This document shows positions 8,157-15,588 of a stretch of DNA of 46,382 nt, one piece after another. Made by a program: the position numbers and the translations under genes. Under the pieces are notes generated by a model, which searched no databases, was not told the origin of the DNA, and was given only the letters and a program-made list of their open reading frames with translations. The stretch comes from Ignavibacteria bacterium (GTDB lineage Bacteria; Bacteroidota; Ignavibacteria; Kapaibacteriales; Kapaibacteriaceae), in NCBI GenBank assembly GCA_947459875.1, contig CANHFG010000008.1:1-46382 (forward strand). Reading direction: 5' to 3'. Position 1 is the first letter of the stretch; each line of letters opens with the position of its first letter.

Positions 8157-9211
8157 GCTGCCTCCGAACGAAAAGCCCGACGTCTCTCCATTCGCGCAAG
8201 GCGCAGGCGAATGTTCACAAGCCAGGCAAAAACAAGGGTGAAGGAAAACAATGCCAGTCCAAACACGGCAGTTTTGATCGGATTGATCGCATCGGAACGC
8301 GGACTAAGCAGCGGTCCGAGATTGGTATCATCAGCGCTGCCCGGGTGCAAGCCCGGCAATAGCCGCGGCAGAACAAAGATCAGAAATGGCACTGTCGGAA
8401 AGGCAATGATGGCATACACGGATCCAAGCCGCGCCCGGCGGTCGGGATCCTCAATCGTGGAGCGAAGAAGAAAGTAGGCTGCATAGATCAACATGAGCAG
8501 CATGATCGACGTCTGGCGCGGATCCCAGTTCCAGAACGTCCCCCAGTTAAACTTCGCCCAAACCGCACCGGTAAGTGTTGCAAGAACGGTGAAGAGTGTT
8601 CCAAGAGCTGCCGTGACCACGGCCACATCATCATGCTCAAGACGCCGCGTGCGAAGATGCCTGATCGATGCCAGCATGGTAAGGAAGTAGGCGATCGTTG
8701 CGATCCATGATAGCGGCACATGAAAAAACATGATGCGTGCCCGCTCCTCAAGGCCAACGATGTACGGCATGGTGATAAGGGGCTTGACGGCAACAACCGA
8801 GCTGATCTCAAAGATGTTGTCACGATCCAGGCGTTTGAGGCCGAGAACAAGATCGGCGCCCTGAGGCAGTCCGGCAAGCTCAACATATACGTCTGGCGAC
8901 GGGCGACCATCGACCACGACGCGCTGGTCGCGAGCATCCGTAAGCGTCACGATACCCGGCTCAGCACCCGCCGTGTTTGGCACAATACGCACGAGCGCAG
9001 GGACAACCTTGAGCGAGTCGGCACGGTGCTGTATGACCACATCCGTGATGCTACCTGCCAGCGGTGGAAAGAGTCCAACGATGCAAGTCAATACCATGGA
9101 CAGCACCGTCAGAAGCTTCCACCAGCTGGGCTTTGCACGATCTATCCCTCCGGGGAAGGACATCAGCACGAGGCCGCCGAGGATACCGACGAGCATGACG
9201 ACGAGTTTCAT
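8153..9211 (-). CDS. ccmC: Haem-handling protein CcmC with an extra periplasmic domain
   Basis: A 352-residue membrane protein that presents haem to CcmE. The family motifs are clear: RIMFFHVPLSW (His164) and the tryptophan-rich WGTFWNWDPRQT (223-234), followed by GSVYAIIAFPTVPF. Usual CcmC proteins are about 230-250 residues. Here the first membrane helices (about 3-20 and 33-50) are followed by roughly 95 residues of beta-rich, soluble sequence (about 55-150: VVPALVRIVPN, GIVTLTDARDQRVVVDG, DVYVELAGLPQGADLVLGLKRL) before the helix that normally starts the conserved core. That insert should lie in the periplasm. It is the first gene of the operon; the ATG is only a few bases after a TAACTTTG promoter-like element. 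Confidence 0.9.
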   Translation of the reverse strand: MKLVVMLVGILGGLVLMSFPGGIDRAKPSWWKLLTVLSMVLTCIVGLFPPLAGSITDVVIQHRADSLKVVPALVRIVPNTAGAEPGIVTLTDARDQRVVVDGRPSPDVYVELAGLPQGADLVLGLKRLDRDNIFEISSVVAVKPLITMPYIVGLEERARIMFFHVPLSWIATIAYFLTMLASIRHLRTRRLEHDDVAVVTAALGTLFTVLATLTGAVWAKFNWGTFWNWDPRQTSIMLLMLIYAAYFLLRSTIEDPDRRARLGSVYAIIAFPTVPFLIFVLPRLLPGLHPGSADDTNLGPLLSPRSDAINPIKTAVFGLALFSFTLVFAWLVNIRLRLARMERRRAFRSEAA

Positions 9212-9215
9212 GACG

Positions 9216-9223
9216 CAAAGTTA
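9216..9223 (-). promoter_or_regulatory. Putative -7 promoter element (TAACTTTG) for the ccm operon
   Basis: Read on the minus strand this is TAACTTTG, an exact match to the Bacteroidota -7 consensus TAnnTTTG. It ends four bases before the ccmC ATG, so the transcript would be nearly leaderless. No convincing -33 TTTG is seen at the usual distance, which lowers confidence. Confidence 0.35.
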
Positions 9224-9253
9224 CGATTGTGCCGCAAGGCGGTTACTAGCAGA

Positions 9254-9634
9254 TCATTCCCCAAGAAGCTGAACTCCTACGGCACGCAGCTCGGGTACGC
9301 GGTTCTTACCGATCACGGTATCGCGAACAACAGCACGCACACGCGCTCGACCCTTGCTGATAACCGGAATGCCCAGACCGTTGTCGGCCACATACCGGAC
9401 CGTAATCTCGCTGGTGTCGTCAGCAAGAATGAACCAGCACCCCTCATCACGGCAAACCTCATGGATCGATCCCTCCACGGTGAGGGTTCTACCGACAGAA
9501 CGGTGATCGAGAGCTGTACCGACGCTCACGGACGAACCGGTTACGGGTTCGCCAAACTCCGTTGTCGACTCGCATCCTGCAATCACAGCGATGCTGGCGA
9601 CCACTAATAGAACGATGATCATGCGATGGGCCAT
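9254..9634 (-). CDS. DUF4920-type lipoprotein
   Basis: A 126-residue lipoprotein. The lipobox VIAGC puts the lipidated Cys at residue 21, so the mature protein is membrane anchored. The rest matches the DUF4920 pattern: FGEPV (about 27-31), then LTVEGSIHEVCRDEGCWFIL (about 51-70) with Cys61 and Cys66-Trp67, then ITVRYVADNGLGIPVISKGRARVRAVV. This is an OB-like beta fold of unknown function, sometimes found near metal or redox proteins. The frame stays open to 9700, but that would run through the tRNA terminator and add residues before the signal peptide, so ATG 9634 is chosen. It lies between the ccm operon and tRNA-Thr on the same strand. Confidence 0.8.
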   Translation of the reverse strand: MAHRMIIVLLVVASIAVIAGCESTTEFGEPVTGSSVSVGTALDHRSVGRTLTVEGSIHEVCRDEGCWFILADDTSEITVRYVADNGLGIPVISKGRARVRAVVRDTVIGKNRVPELRAVGVQLLGE

Positions 9635-9673
9635 CTCGTAGAGGATTGGCAATACCGGATCGATCCGTGGTAG

Positions 9674-9707
9674 AAAAAAGCCCCTTAGACGAATTGTCAA
9701 GGGGCTT
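9674..9707 (-). terminator. Rho-independent terminator after tRNA-Thr
   Basis: On the minus strand the sequence directly after the tRNA 3' CCA is AAGCCCCTTGAC, a five-base loop, GTCTAAGGGGCTT and then a run of T. The stem is GC-rich with one unpaired T, and the T run (9674-9679) makes it a standard intrinsic terminator. Confidence 0.85.
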
Positions 9708-9783
9708 TGGAGCCAATGACCGGACTTGAACCGGTGACCTGCTCATTACGAATGAGCTGCTCTACCAGCTGAGCTACATTGGC
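9708..9783 (-). tRNA. tRNA-Thr (anticodon CGT)
   Basis: Seventy-six bases form a full cloverleaf on the minus strand: acceptor GCCAATG/CATTGGC, D stem GCTC/GAGC with AGCTGGTA loop, anticodon stem GCTCA/TGAGC with loop TTCGTAA, and T stem ACCGG/CCGGT with loop TTCAAGT. The anticodon is CGT, reading the Thr codon ACG. Discriminator T and CCA are encoded. A promoter lies upstream and an intrinsic terminator immediately downstream, so it is a single-gene unit. Confidence 0.97.
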
Positions 9784-9794
9784 TTTTGGGACTG

Positions 9795-9826
9795 CGAAAA
9801 TACATGCGTGAGGCTGAATGACCAAA
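9795..9826 (-). promoter_or_regulatory. Putative promoter of tRNA-Thr (TTTG-N20-TATTTTCG)
   Basis: On the minus strand TTTG (9823-9826) is followed after 20 bases by TATTTTCG (9795-9802), a 7/8 match to TAnnTTTG. Spacing fits the Bacteroidota -33/-7 promoter, and the tRNA begins 11 bases further on. Confidence 0.5.
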
Positions 9827-9853
9827 CCCGGCGCATGACTGATCAGGAGTCTT

Positions 9854-12800
9854 CTACCGTCTGATGACGACCGGCAACATCCAGCGAGCGGTCTCGGAGC
9901 TGACTTCGAGCATGACCACACCTTCTGAAAAACCGGCAACACTGAGTGTTGTTATGTGATCACCGGCATTGATAAGGCCCAGAGAAAGCGCGGTAAGCAC
10001 CCGACCCTGTGCATCAAAGAATCGAGCTGTAAGGTCCTGCGGACGGACCAGTTGAAGGCCGATCGTGACCGCATCGACAGCCGGCTGCGGGCCGACGACT
10101 GTCATTCGTCCAGCAACTGATTCAACTTCCAGGACGGACGTTCCGCTGTTGACCTTGACAATGGCGGCCTGAGTGCTCACGCTGCCGCAGGACCCTGCGA
10201 CTTCGCAGACGTACGAGCCTTCATCGGCCTTGGTCGCACTGCCAATGCTGAGTGTCGGAGTTGTCGCACCATTGATGCTTGCACCATCTCTCTTCCACTG
10301 ATAGGAAAGCCCTACACCTGTGGCCACGACGCTCAGTGAAAGGGGCTTGCCTTCGTCGACGGTCTGTGAAACGGGCTGCGTTGTAACCGCCGGACGCTGC
10401 GTAACGGTAACTGTTGCCGGTTGTGTTGTTATGGCCGGCGGACATTCGCCGGTGATGACGCAGTCGTATCTGCCAGCGCTGGATGCGGCAGCTGTATCGA
10501 CCGTCAGGGTCGCACTGGTCGCCCCCTGAATGTTCACACCATCTTTGCGCCATTGATACTTTGAGGCGACGCTGGAGGACGTTACCGAAAGCGACAGCCG
10601 AGCCCCCTGACACACGACTGTCGAGGTCGGCTGCTTGGTAATGGTCGGTGCTACATCAATGGTGAACGGTGTGGTGAGCGTACTTACATGCCCATTGACG
10701 GTCGAAATACGGAGAATGTAGGAGCCCGCGGGAATGTTCGCCGGAATCTTCCACAGATAGGAACGTCCTCCGACGCTCTTGACCAGTTCACTCCATTTGC
10801 CCGAGCCCTCGAGCGAATACTCGATGCGGAACTTTGTCGTGTCCGTCACTCCCGATGCATCCCATGCAAGGGGCCTGCTGGCACCAACGCAGTAGACTTC
10901 CCCACCCTTCGGAGTGACGATCTCAAGACTCCCCGGGGCAAACTTCGTCAGGTATCCGTCAGACGCACCGGAATATCCGGCATAAGCCGAGTCATGCTTG
11001 AAGAGATTCGTCGATGTTGAGTTTGCTGCGATGAGGATGTCGCCACGGAAATCCAGTACGGCGTCGACGACCGTGTCGGACTCAAGACCGGTCAGCAACG
11101 TCGAGACAGTCAGCGATGCAAAATTCATCATCGTCACGAAGCCATCCGTCAGACCGAAACGCTCCGTAGTAACTCCGAAGCCTTCGGTCGGGAAGTCGCT
11201 GGAAGAAGTTGAGCCGGAGACCAGAAACGCCGAAGTACGATTGCTTGGACGGACCTTTCGCACGATGTCGTTCCCGCTACCGCCGATATACGTGCATCCC
11301 AGCACCTGCGTGCCATTGTCGGCGATCTGCGCAACGAATCCATCTTGCTGTCCAAGCGGCGTAGAATAGACCGATCCGGACGTTGGCATGTTTGTGGAGG
11401 TTGTGTTTCCGCCGATGTATATCCGGCCGTCGGCATCAAGCCACATGGAGGTAGTTTCTTCTTCCCTATTACCGCCAAAGAGGGTTGAGAACGTTACACC
11501 ATCGGTCTGCGAAAAAGTCAGGCCACTTGTCATCTTCAGAACGAAAACGTCTGTCGTACCGCCGTTGAAGGTTCGGTCATACGGAAGTCGACCGTTCCAT
11601 GTTGCATCGGCAATTGGCACCGACTCAAAGCTTGAAGACGTTGTGGTGCCTGTCAGAACGACATAACCGCGACTGTCAACGGCCACGCCCGTGAATGTTT
11701 CATTACCCTCACGTCCGTAGTATCGGGACCTCTGCATGCTACCCGTTGCCGAGTATATCGCAACAAATCCATCCTGCTGACCGAGATTCAGATTGCCGCT
11801 CGAGATGGGAACGGTCCTTGTCCTTGTATCGCGACCGTCCTGATACTGCCATACCAGATTGGCCGTTGCAGGCATGTTGTTCGGGAAATTGGCCGTAGAG
11901 GTTGTGCCTCCGGCGAGGTAGATCAGACCGGACTCGTCGACATCAATGCCGCGTGGAATGTCCTCGCGGTTACCACCATGATAAAAACCTGTCAGTAGCT
12001 TGGTAAGCGTCGAATCGAACTTGGCGACGTACGCGTCGGTTCCGGCTTTCAGCGTTTTGAATTGCGCAGCCGGTGTCGTCGGCATGTCATTCGAAGTCGT
12101 TTCAATGGCCAGGTACACATTCTGTGTCCCGTCCACATTCATTGCCCTTGTACGATCAGCAGCATTGCCACCGATTAATGTCATGGCAACTATCCTCTGG
12201 AACTTGGGATCGCACAAAAGCACGAAGGCATCGACATCGGCCTTGATCGATTTTGAATAGCCCCCTACCCCTGCCGGTACTGTCAGTTGTGCGGTGCTAC
12301 CAGAAACAAGAACGTTGCCAGTAGCGGCAAGTTCAATTCCGGAGATCGCGTCAAAGGCACCGCCACCGATGTAGGAGCCGTACACAAACGAACCGGCCTT
12401 GGTAGCATCGTTGAACTCATGGCCTCGCCCGCCGAATCGCTTAATGGTCACCGTGCTGGCAAGTGATTCCTGCCCCGACTCCAACGCGCGAACAACGCGG
12501 CCGTCCGGCCCAACCGAAAGTGCAAGAACTGCACCCGAAGGATACCGGAAACGCACGGCCTGCAACGGTGAAGCGAAGGTTGTCAGAGGCACCGTCGAGC
12601 CGCCTCGGAAGAAGCAGACTCGGGTTCGCTCGGCATCGCCGGTCAGATCGAGAGGCTCTGCAGCGACAAACAACTCCTGATAGACAACGCCCGTGCGGAC
12701 ACCATCGCGGATCGTATACTCGTCGCAGATCACACCGGTGGTGGTGATCCAGAGGTCGACGCCCCTTGTGCGAGAAACAGCGATCACATGCTCAGGCCAC

Positions 12801-12916
12801 TGACCACCGTTGAACATTAGTCCGATACGAAGCGCGGACGGATCGATTTGCCCGGCTTGTGCAAATGAAAAGGACGTAACGGTCAACGCAACCGCCACAA
12901 GAATGCGTAATGTCAT
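9854..12916 (-). CDS. Secreted SBBP/beta-propeller and Ig-repeat protein with T9SS-like C-terminus
   Basis: A 1020-residue exported protein. Signal peptide at about 1-21 (cleavage near AQAG). Residues about 170-660 contain repeated SBBP-type units with patterns such as GSYIGGGAFDAISGIELAAT, YIGGSGNDIV and DGFVAQIADNG, which usually build beta-propellers. An Fn3/Ser-Thr-type module (about 660-757) follows, then two Ig-like domains (about 758-841 and 842-926), each with YQWRKDG/YQWKRDG, a late Tyr-x-Cys and Cys pairs. The last 90 residues (GPQPAVDAV, ARFFDAQGRV, GVVMLEVSS, MLPVVIRR) follow the plan of a T9SS sorting domain. Role is probably surface exposed, adhesive or structural; no catalytic site is visible. 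It sits alone between a SIMPL protein and tRNA-Thr on the same strand. Confidence 0.8.
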   Translation of the reverse strand: MTLRILVAVALTVTSFSFAQAGQIDPSALRIGLMFNGGQWPEHVIAVSRTRGVDLWITTTGVICDEYTIRDGVRTGVVYQELFVAAEPLDLTGDAERTRVCFFRGGSTVPLTTFASPLQAVRFRYPSGAVLALSVGPDGRVVRALESGQESLASTVTIKRFGGRGHEFNDATKAGSFVYGSYIGGGAFDAISGIELAATGNVLVSGSTAQLTVPAGVGGYSKSIKADVDAFVLLCDPKFQRIVAMTLIGGNAADRTRAMNVDGTQNVYLAIETTSNDMPTTPAAQFKTLKAGTDAYVAKFDSTLTKLLTGFYHGGNREDIPRGIDVDESGLIYLAGGTTSTANFPNNMPATANLVWQYQDGRDTRTRTVPISSGNLNLGQQDGFVAIYSATGSMQRSRYYGREGNETFTGVAVDSRGYVVLTGTTTSSSFESVPIADATWNGRLPYDRTFNGGTTDVFVLKMTSGLTFSQTDGVTFSTLFGGNREEETTSMWLDADGRIYIGGNTTSTNMPTSGSVYSTPLGQQDGFVAQIADNGTQVLGCTYIGGSGNDIVRKVRPSNRTSAFLVSGSTSSSDFPTEGFGVTTERFGLTDGFVTMMNFASLTVSTLLTGLESDTVVDAVLDFRGDILIAANSTSTNLFKHDSAYAGYSGASDGYLTKFAPGSLEIVTPKGGEVYCVGASRPLAWDASGVTDTTKFRIEYSLEGSGKWSELVKSVGGRSYLWKIPANIPAGSYILRISTVNGHVSTLTTPFTIDVAPTITKQPTSTVVCQGARLSLSVTSSSVASKYQWRKDGVNIQGATSATLTVDTAAASSAGRYDCVITGECPPAITTQPATVTVTQRPAVTTQPVSQTVDEGKPLSLSVVATGVGLSYQWKRDGASINGATTPTLSIGSATKADEGSYVCEVAGSCGSVSTQAAIVKVNSGTSVLEVESVAGRMTVVGPQPAVDAVTIGLQLVRPQDLTARFFDAQGRVLTALSLGLINAGDHITTLSVAGFSEGVVMLEVSSETARWMLPVVIRR

Positions 12917-12972
12917 GATCTACCCCAGAATTTCGCGCGTAAATTACCGAGGGATTCAGTCTTGTCTATCCT

Positions 12973-13701
12973 CTATTTCACAAGAAAGTCCATACGCACC
13001 GTAACGCTTGCTGTTTTTCGGCGGCTGGTGGTGTTGAATGCCCCACCCCAGGTGTACTGCTCATCGCTGTTTGGGGCCGTGATCTGGAAGGTCCCCATAT
13101 CGGAACGGTAGAGTTTGCCAAGCGTGCTGCCCGAGTTCTCAGCGATGGTCTCGGCTCTCAGTCGTCCGTCGGCGGAGGCCTTTGCCAGCAGATCGATCTT
13201 GAGCTCGTTGAGCTTTGAGTAGTAGTAGAGAGGCACCTGCGACTGAAGCTCAACGCCCATGTTCAAAAGTTCCGAGATCTGACGACCGACGCTCTCGATG
13301 TGATCCACATTTCGGCTCTCGATCTTGACGCTTTGAGTGAGCAGGTATCCGTCGAACTCGCGCACGATGTTGTCACCTACGGGCACATCCCGAAACGACT
13401 TATTGATCTCCACCGCTCCAAAGACGATCTCCTTTGCGTCAACGCTGCGCTCCTGAAGGTACCGTCGTATGACATCCGCGTCGTTCTTGATAAGTGCATA
13501 GGCCTGGCTCAGAACCATGGCCTTGCGCTCGTAGCTTCCGCGCCAGACGATCACATCGCTCGTAAAATCCCGTTGGGCAAGCCCCGTAACAGAGATCTTC
13601 TCGTGACGTTCACGGGTATCAGACCACGATGAGCCAAGAATACTGGCCGTGGAAACAATGGCGATGGCGATCAGGGCCGTAGGAATCCATTCAAGTTTCA
13701 T
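12973..13701 (-). CDS. SIMPL-domain (DUF541) protein
   Basis: A 242-residue protein with an N-terminal membrane anchor or signal (about 5-24, IPTALIAIAIVSTASILG) and a SIMPL/DUF541 domain. Recognisable parts are ISVTGLAQRDFTSDVIVWRG, the alpha segment LIKNDADVIRRYLQE, GYLLTQSVKIESRNVDHIESVGRQISELLNMGV and a final SVTVRMDFLVK. Family members are periplasmic or membrane-anchored and are linked with stress or signalling; the molecular role is not known. A GTG at 13713 would add four residues; ATG 13701 is preferred. It is divergent from the glycosyltransferase at 13756, leaving only about 54 bp for both promoters. Confidence 0.85.
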   Translation of the reverse strand: MKLEWIPTALIAIAIVSTASILGSSWSDTRERHEKISVTGLAQRDFTSDVIVWRGSYERKAMVLSQAYALIKNDADVIRRYLQERSVDAKEIVFGAVEINKSFRDVPVGDNIVREFDGYLLTQSVKIESRNVDHIESVGRQISELLNMGVELQSQVPLYYYSKLNELKIDLLAKASADGRLRAETIAENSGSTLGKLYRSDMGTFQITAPNSDEQYTWGGAFNTTSRRKTASVTVRMDFLVK

Positions 13702-13755
13702 ATCTGTCGGCACAACTGCAGTGTGATTGTGGAAGCGTGACTATTATTGAGGTCA

Positions 13756-14904
13756 ATGAAGGGGCTGAACATACACCTGTTTGTTCACGACGTCAACGAC
13801 GCCGCCGTTCACCGCCGCGCGGCAATGCTTGCTGCGTCTGGTGCAAACGTAACAACTCTTGGCTTCGTACGGGGCGAGGTCCACCGCAAGCCGGTAGGCA
13901 CCACCACGGTAGTTCTCGGCCGGACCCATAACGCCCGATTCCTCCACCGCATCGGTGCCGTGTTGCGGCAGCTGTTAACGATCGGCCGAAAGAGCACATC
14001 GGCGAACGACGCCGACCTTATCATCGCCCGCAATCTGGAAATGCTGCTGCTGGGGGTTGTTGCTGCCAGGCGAACAGGAAGGCAGACGCCTGTCGTGTAT
14101 GAATGTCTCGATATTCACCGCCTGATGCTCGGTGGGGGTATCATTGCCCGGCTACTGCGAGCACTTGAACGGCGATTAGCGGCCTCATGCGTCGGGATCA
14201 TTACAAGTTCACCCGCCTATGTCGAACACTACTTTCACAGTACAGCTCGCATCAACCTTCCCGTGGTGCTCATTGAGAACCGCGTGTTTGGGCTCGCCCC
14301 CTTGTCAGCATCACGTCCCCCAGCCGATGCCCCTCCATGGGTGATCGCCTGGAACGGTGCGATACGATGTGCGAAAAGTCTTGCGATTCTGAATGAGGTG
14401 ACCATGCGCGGCGAAGGCAGCATCCGCGTGGTGATCCGTGGTCGCGTGTCGTATGATCAGATTCCCGACTTTGACCTTGTCGTGACGGCTAATCCATGGA
14501 TCGATTTTCGCGGAGCGTACAGGTATCCGGACGATCTTGATGCCATCTATGATCAGGTACACTTCAACTGGACGATCGACATGTTCTGGGAAGGTCAGAA
14601 TTCTACCTGGGCTCTGGCAAATCGCATCTATGAAGGGGGCCGCGCAGGTGTCGTACCTATGGCGCAGCGATCGGTCGAGACCGGCCACTTTTATGAGAGG
14701 CTCGGCATTGGCATACTGCTCGATGAGCTTACAGCATTGAGCGTTGAGCGCGCGATCCTGTCGATGGCTACCGAGGACTATGCCGCGATGCGGCGCGATG
14801 CGGCCGCCGTTGCGAAAGGCGTGTGGACCATGGGAGAGGCCGAATGCAGGCAGCTTTCCTCCGAGCTTCAGGCTCTGATACCCCCCAAGCTATCCAAGGA
14901 CTGA
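13756..14904 (+). CDS. Glycosyltransferase (GT4/ExoL-like)
   Basis: A 382-residue protein resembling GT-B glycosyltransferases of the ExoL type used in exopolysaccharide assembly. The N-terminal domain has HRRAAMLAASGANVTTLGFVRG, then ADLIIARNLEMLLLGVVAAR and VVYECLDIHRLM (about 110-121). The second half has VIAWNGAIRCAKSLAILNE, IDFRGAYRYPDDLDAIYDQVHFNW and a C-terminal glycine-rich stretch ALANRIYEGGRAGVVPMAQ. No membrane segment is seen. A TTG nine bases earlier is in frame, but ATG 13756 has a GAGG ribosome site four bases upstream. The 3' end overlaps the convergent glycosylase gene by 15 bp. The substrate is unknown. Confidence 0.75.
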   Translation: MKGLNIHLFVHDVNDAAVHRRAAMLAASGANVTTLGFVRGEVHRKPVGTTTVVLGRTHNARFLHRIGAVLRQLLTIGRKSTSANDADLIIARNLEMLLLGVVAARRTGRQTPVVYECLDIHRLMLGGGIIARLLRALERRLAASCVGIITSSPAYVEHYFHSTARINLPVVLIENRVFGLAPLSASRPPADAPPWVIAWNGAIRCAKSLAILNEVTMRGEGSIRVVIRGRVSYDQIPDFDLVVTANPWIDFRGAYRYPDDLDAIYDQVHFNWTIDMFWEGQNSTWALANRIYEGGRAGVVPMAQRSVETGHFYERLGIGILLDELTALSVERAILSMATEDYAAMRRDAAAVAKGVWTMGEAECRQLSSELQALIPPKLSKD

Positions 14905-15588
14905 GCTGCAGCACGAGCGGATGGTCTTGACGTACAACTCGACGTACGCCTCCAGGTCACGCCGTCTGTACTGCATGATGTAGCGAGGATGATCCAGATA
15001 GATGACCTCGGCAATCCCGACGTCGGATCGTATGTGTTTGTCCATGTAGGAGCGAAGTTTTCCCGCTCCAAGTACGATGGTCACATCGCGTCGCACTCCG
15101 GCATCCAGGGCCTGCGTCATCCACTCGATGATCTTCGGTCGCATGGTCTGGGCAAGCTGCGTATCGTCATAGAAGTTGATGTTCACGTCATGACGGGTAA
15201 AGCCCAGAGGGCAAAGTGCTGACATATACACGTCACGGTAGAACGCCTGCGGTCCGCCGTAAGCAGCTATCACACGCGAGATGAAGTCGGCCGATAACTC
15301 ACGCCTACCTTCAAGCGTGGTCGCGATGCCAAGATCGTTCGTAACGGCCCAAGGATCAGTAAACGAAAGCCCCGTAACACCTGCGCCAAAACGTCCGGGG
15401 TTGATGCCCCACACGCCAACACGAGGATGCGCCCCGGCGTAATAGCTCCGGCACATCAGGTGAAGCACTCTCTGCACTTCCGGATCAGTGTACGGCCGGA
15501 GCACCTGAACGTCTACCGGTAGATCGACTCCGATGGTGACCTTCGTGAGGAATTGTTCGACGAAACAGCCAAAGTCCTCAGAAGCCAT
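14890..15588 (-). CDS. SMUG2-type uracil-DNA glycosylase family protein (DUF4918)
   Basis: A 232-residue protein of the uracil-DNA glycosylase superfamily, removing damaged or deaminated bases at the start of base excision repair. The active-site motif is GINPGRFGAGVTGLSFTDP (about 61-79, with Asn63). The C-terminal LDHPRYIMQY corresponds to the second catalytic/DNA-binding loop, and ALCPLGF lies in the middle. The frame is open from 15630, but ATG 15588 starts the conserved part; it still overlaps the upstream carboxypeptidase by 11 bp, which suggests coupling. Exact lesion specificity cannot be read from the sequence. Confidence 0.85.
   Translation of the reverse strand: MASEDFGCFVEQFLTKVTIGVDLPVDVQVLRPYTDPEVQRVLHLMCRSYYAGAHPRVGVWGINPGRFGAGVTGLSFTDPWAVTNDLGIATTLEGRRELSADFISRVIAAYGGPQAFYRDVYMSALCPLGFTRHDVNINFYDDTQLAQTMRPKIIEWMTQALDAGVRRDVTIVLGAGKLRSYMDKHIRSDVGIAEVIYLDHPRYIMQYRRRDLEAYVELYVKTIRSCCSSVLG

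Noticed and set aside
8011-8199. Minus-strand 62-codon ORF between ccmC and ccmE in another frame
   Set aside because: Arg/His-rich and without a helix; the ccmD reading of the same bases has a ribosome site, a membrane helix and the right position.
8720-9607. Long plus-strand ORF of 295 codons antisense to ccmC and the DUF4920 gene
   Set aside because: It covers two well-supported genes and a gap on the other strand, is rich in His, Asp and Arg without any fold-like pattern, and has no ribosome site; a codon-bias shadow.
9708-9783. tRNA-Thr as an integration site of a mobile element
   Set aside because: No integrase, no direct repeat of the tRNA end and no foreign gene block nearby.
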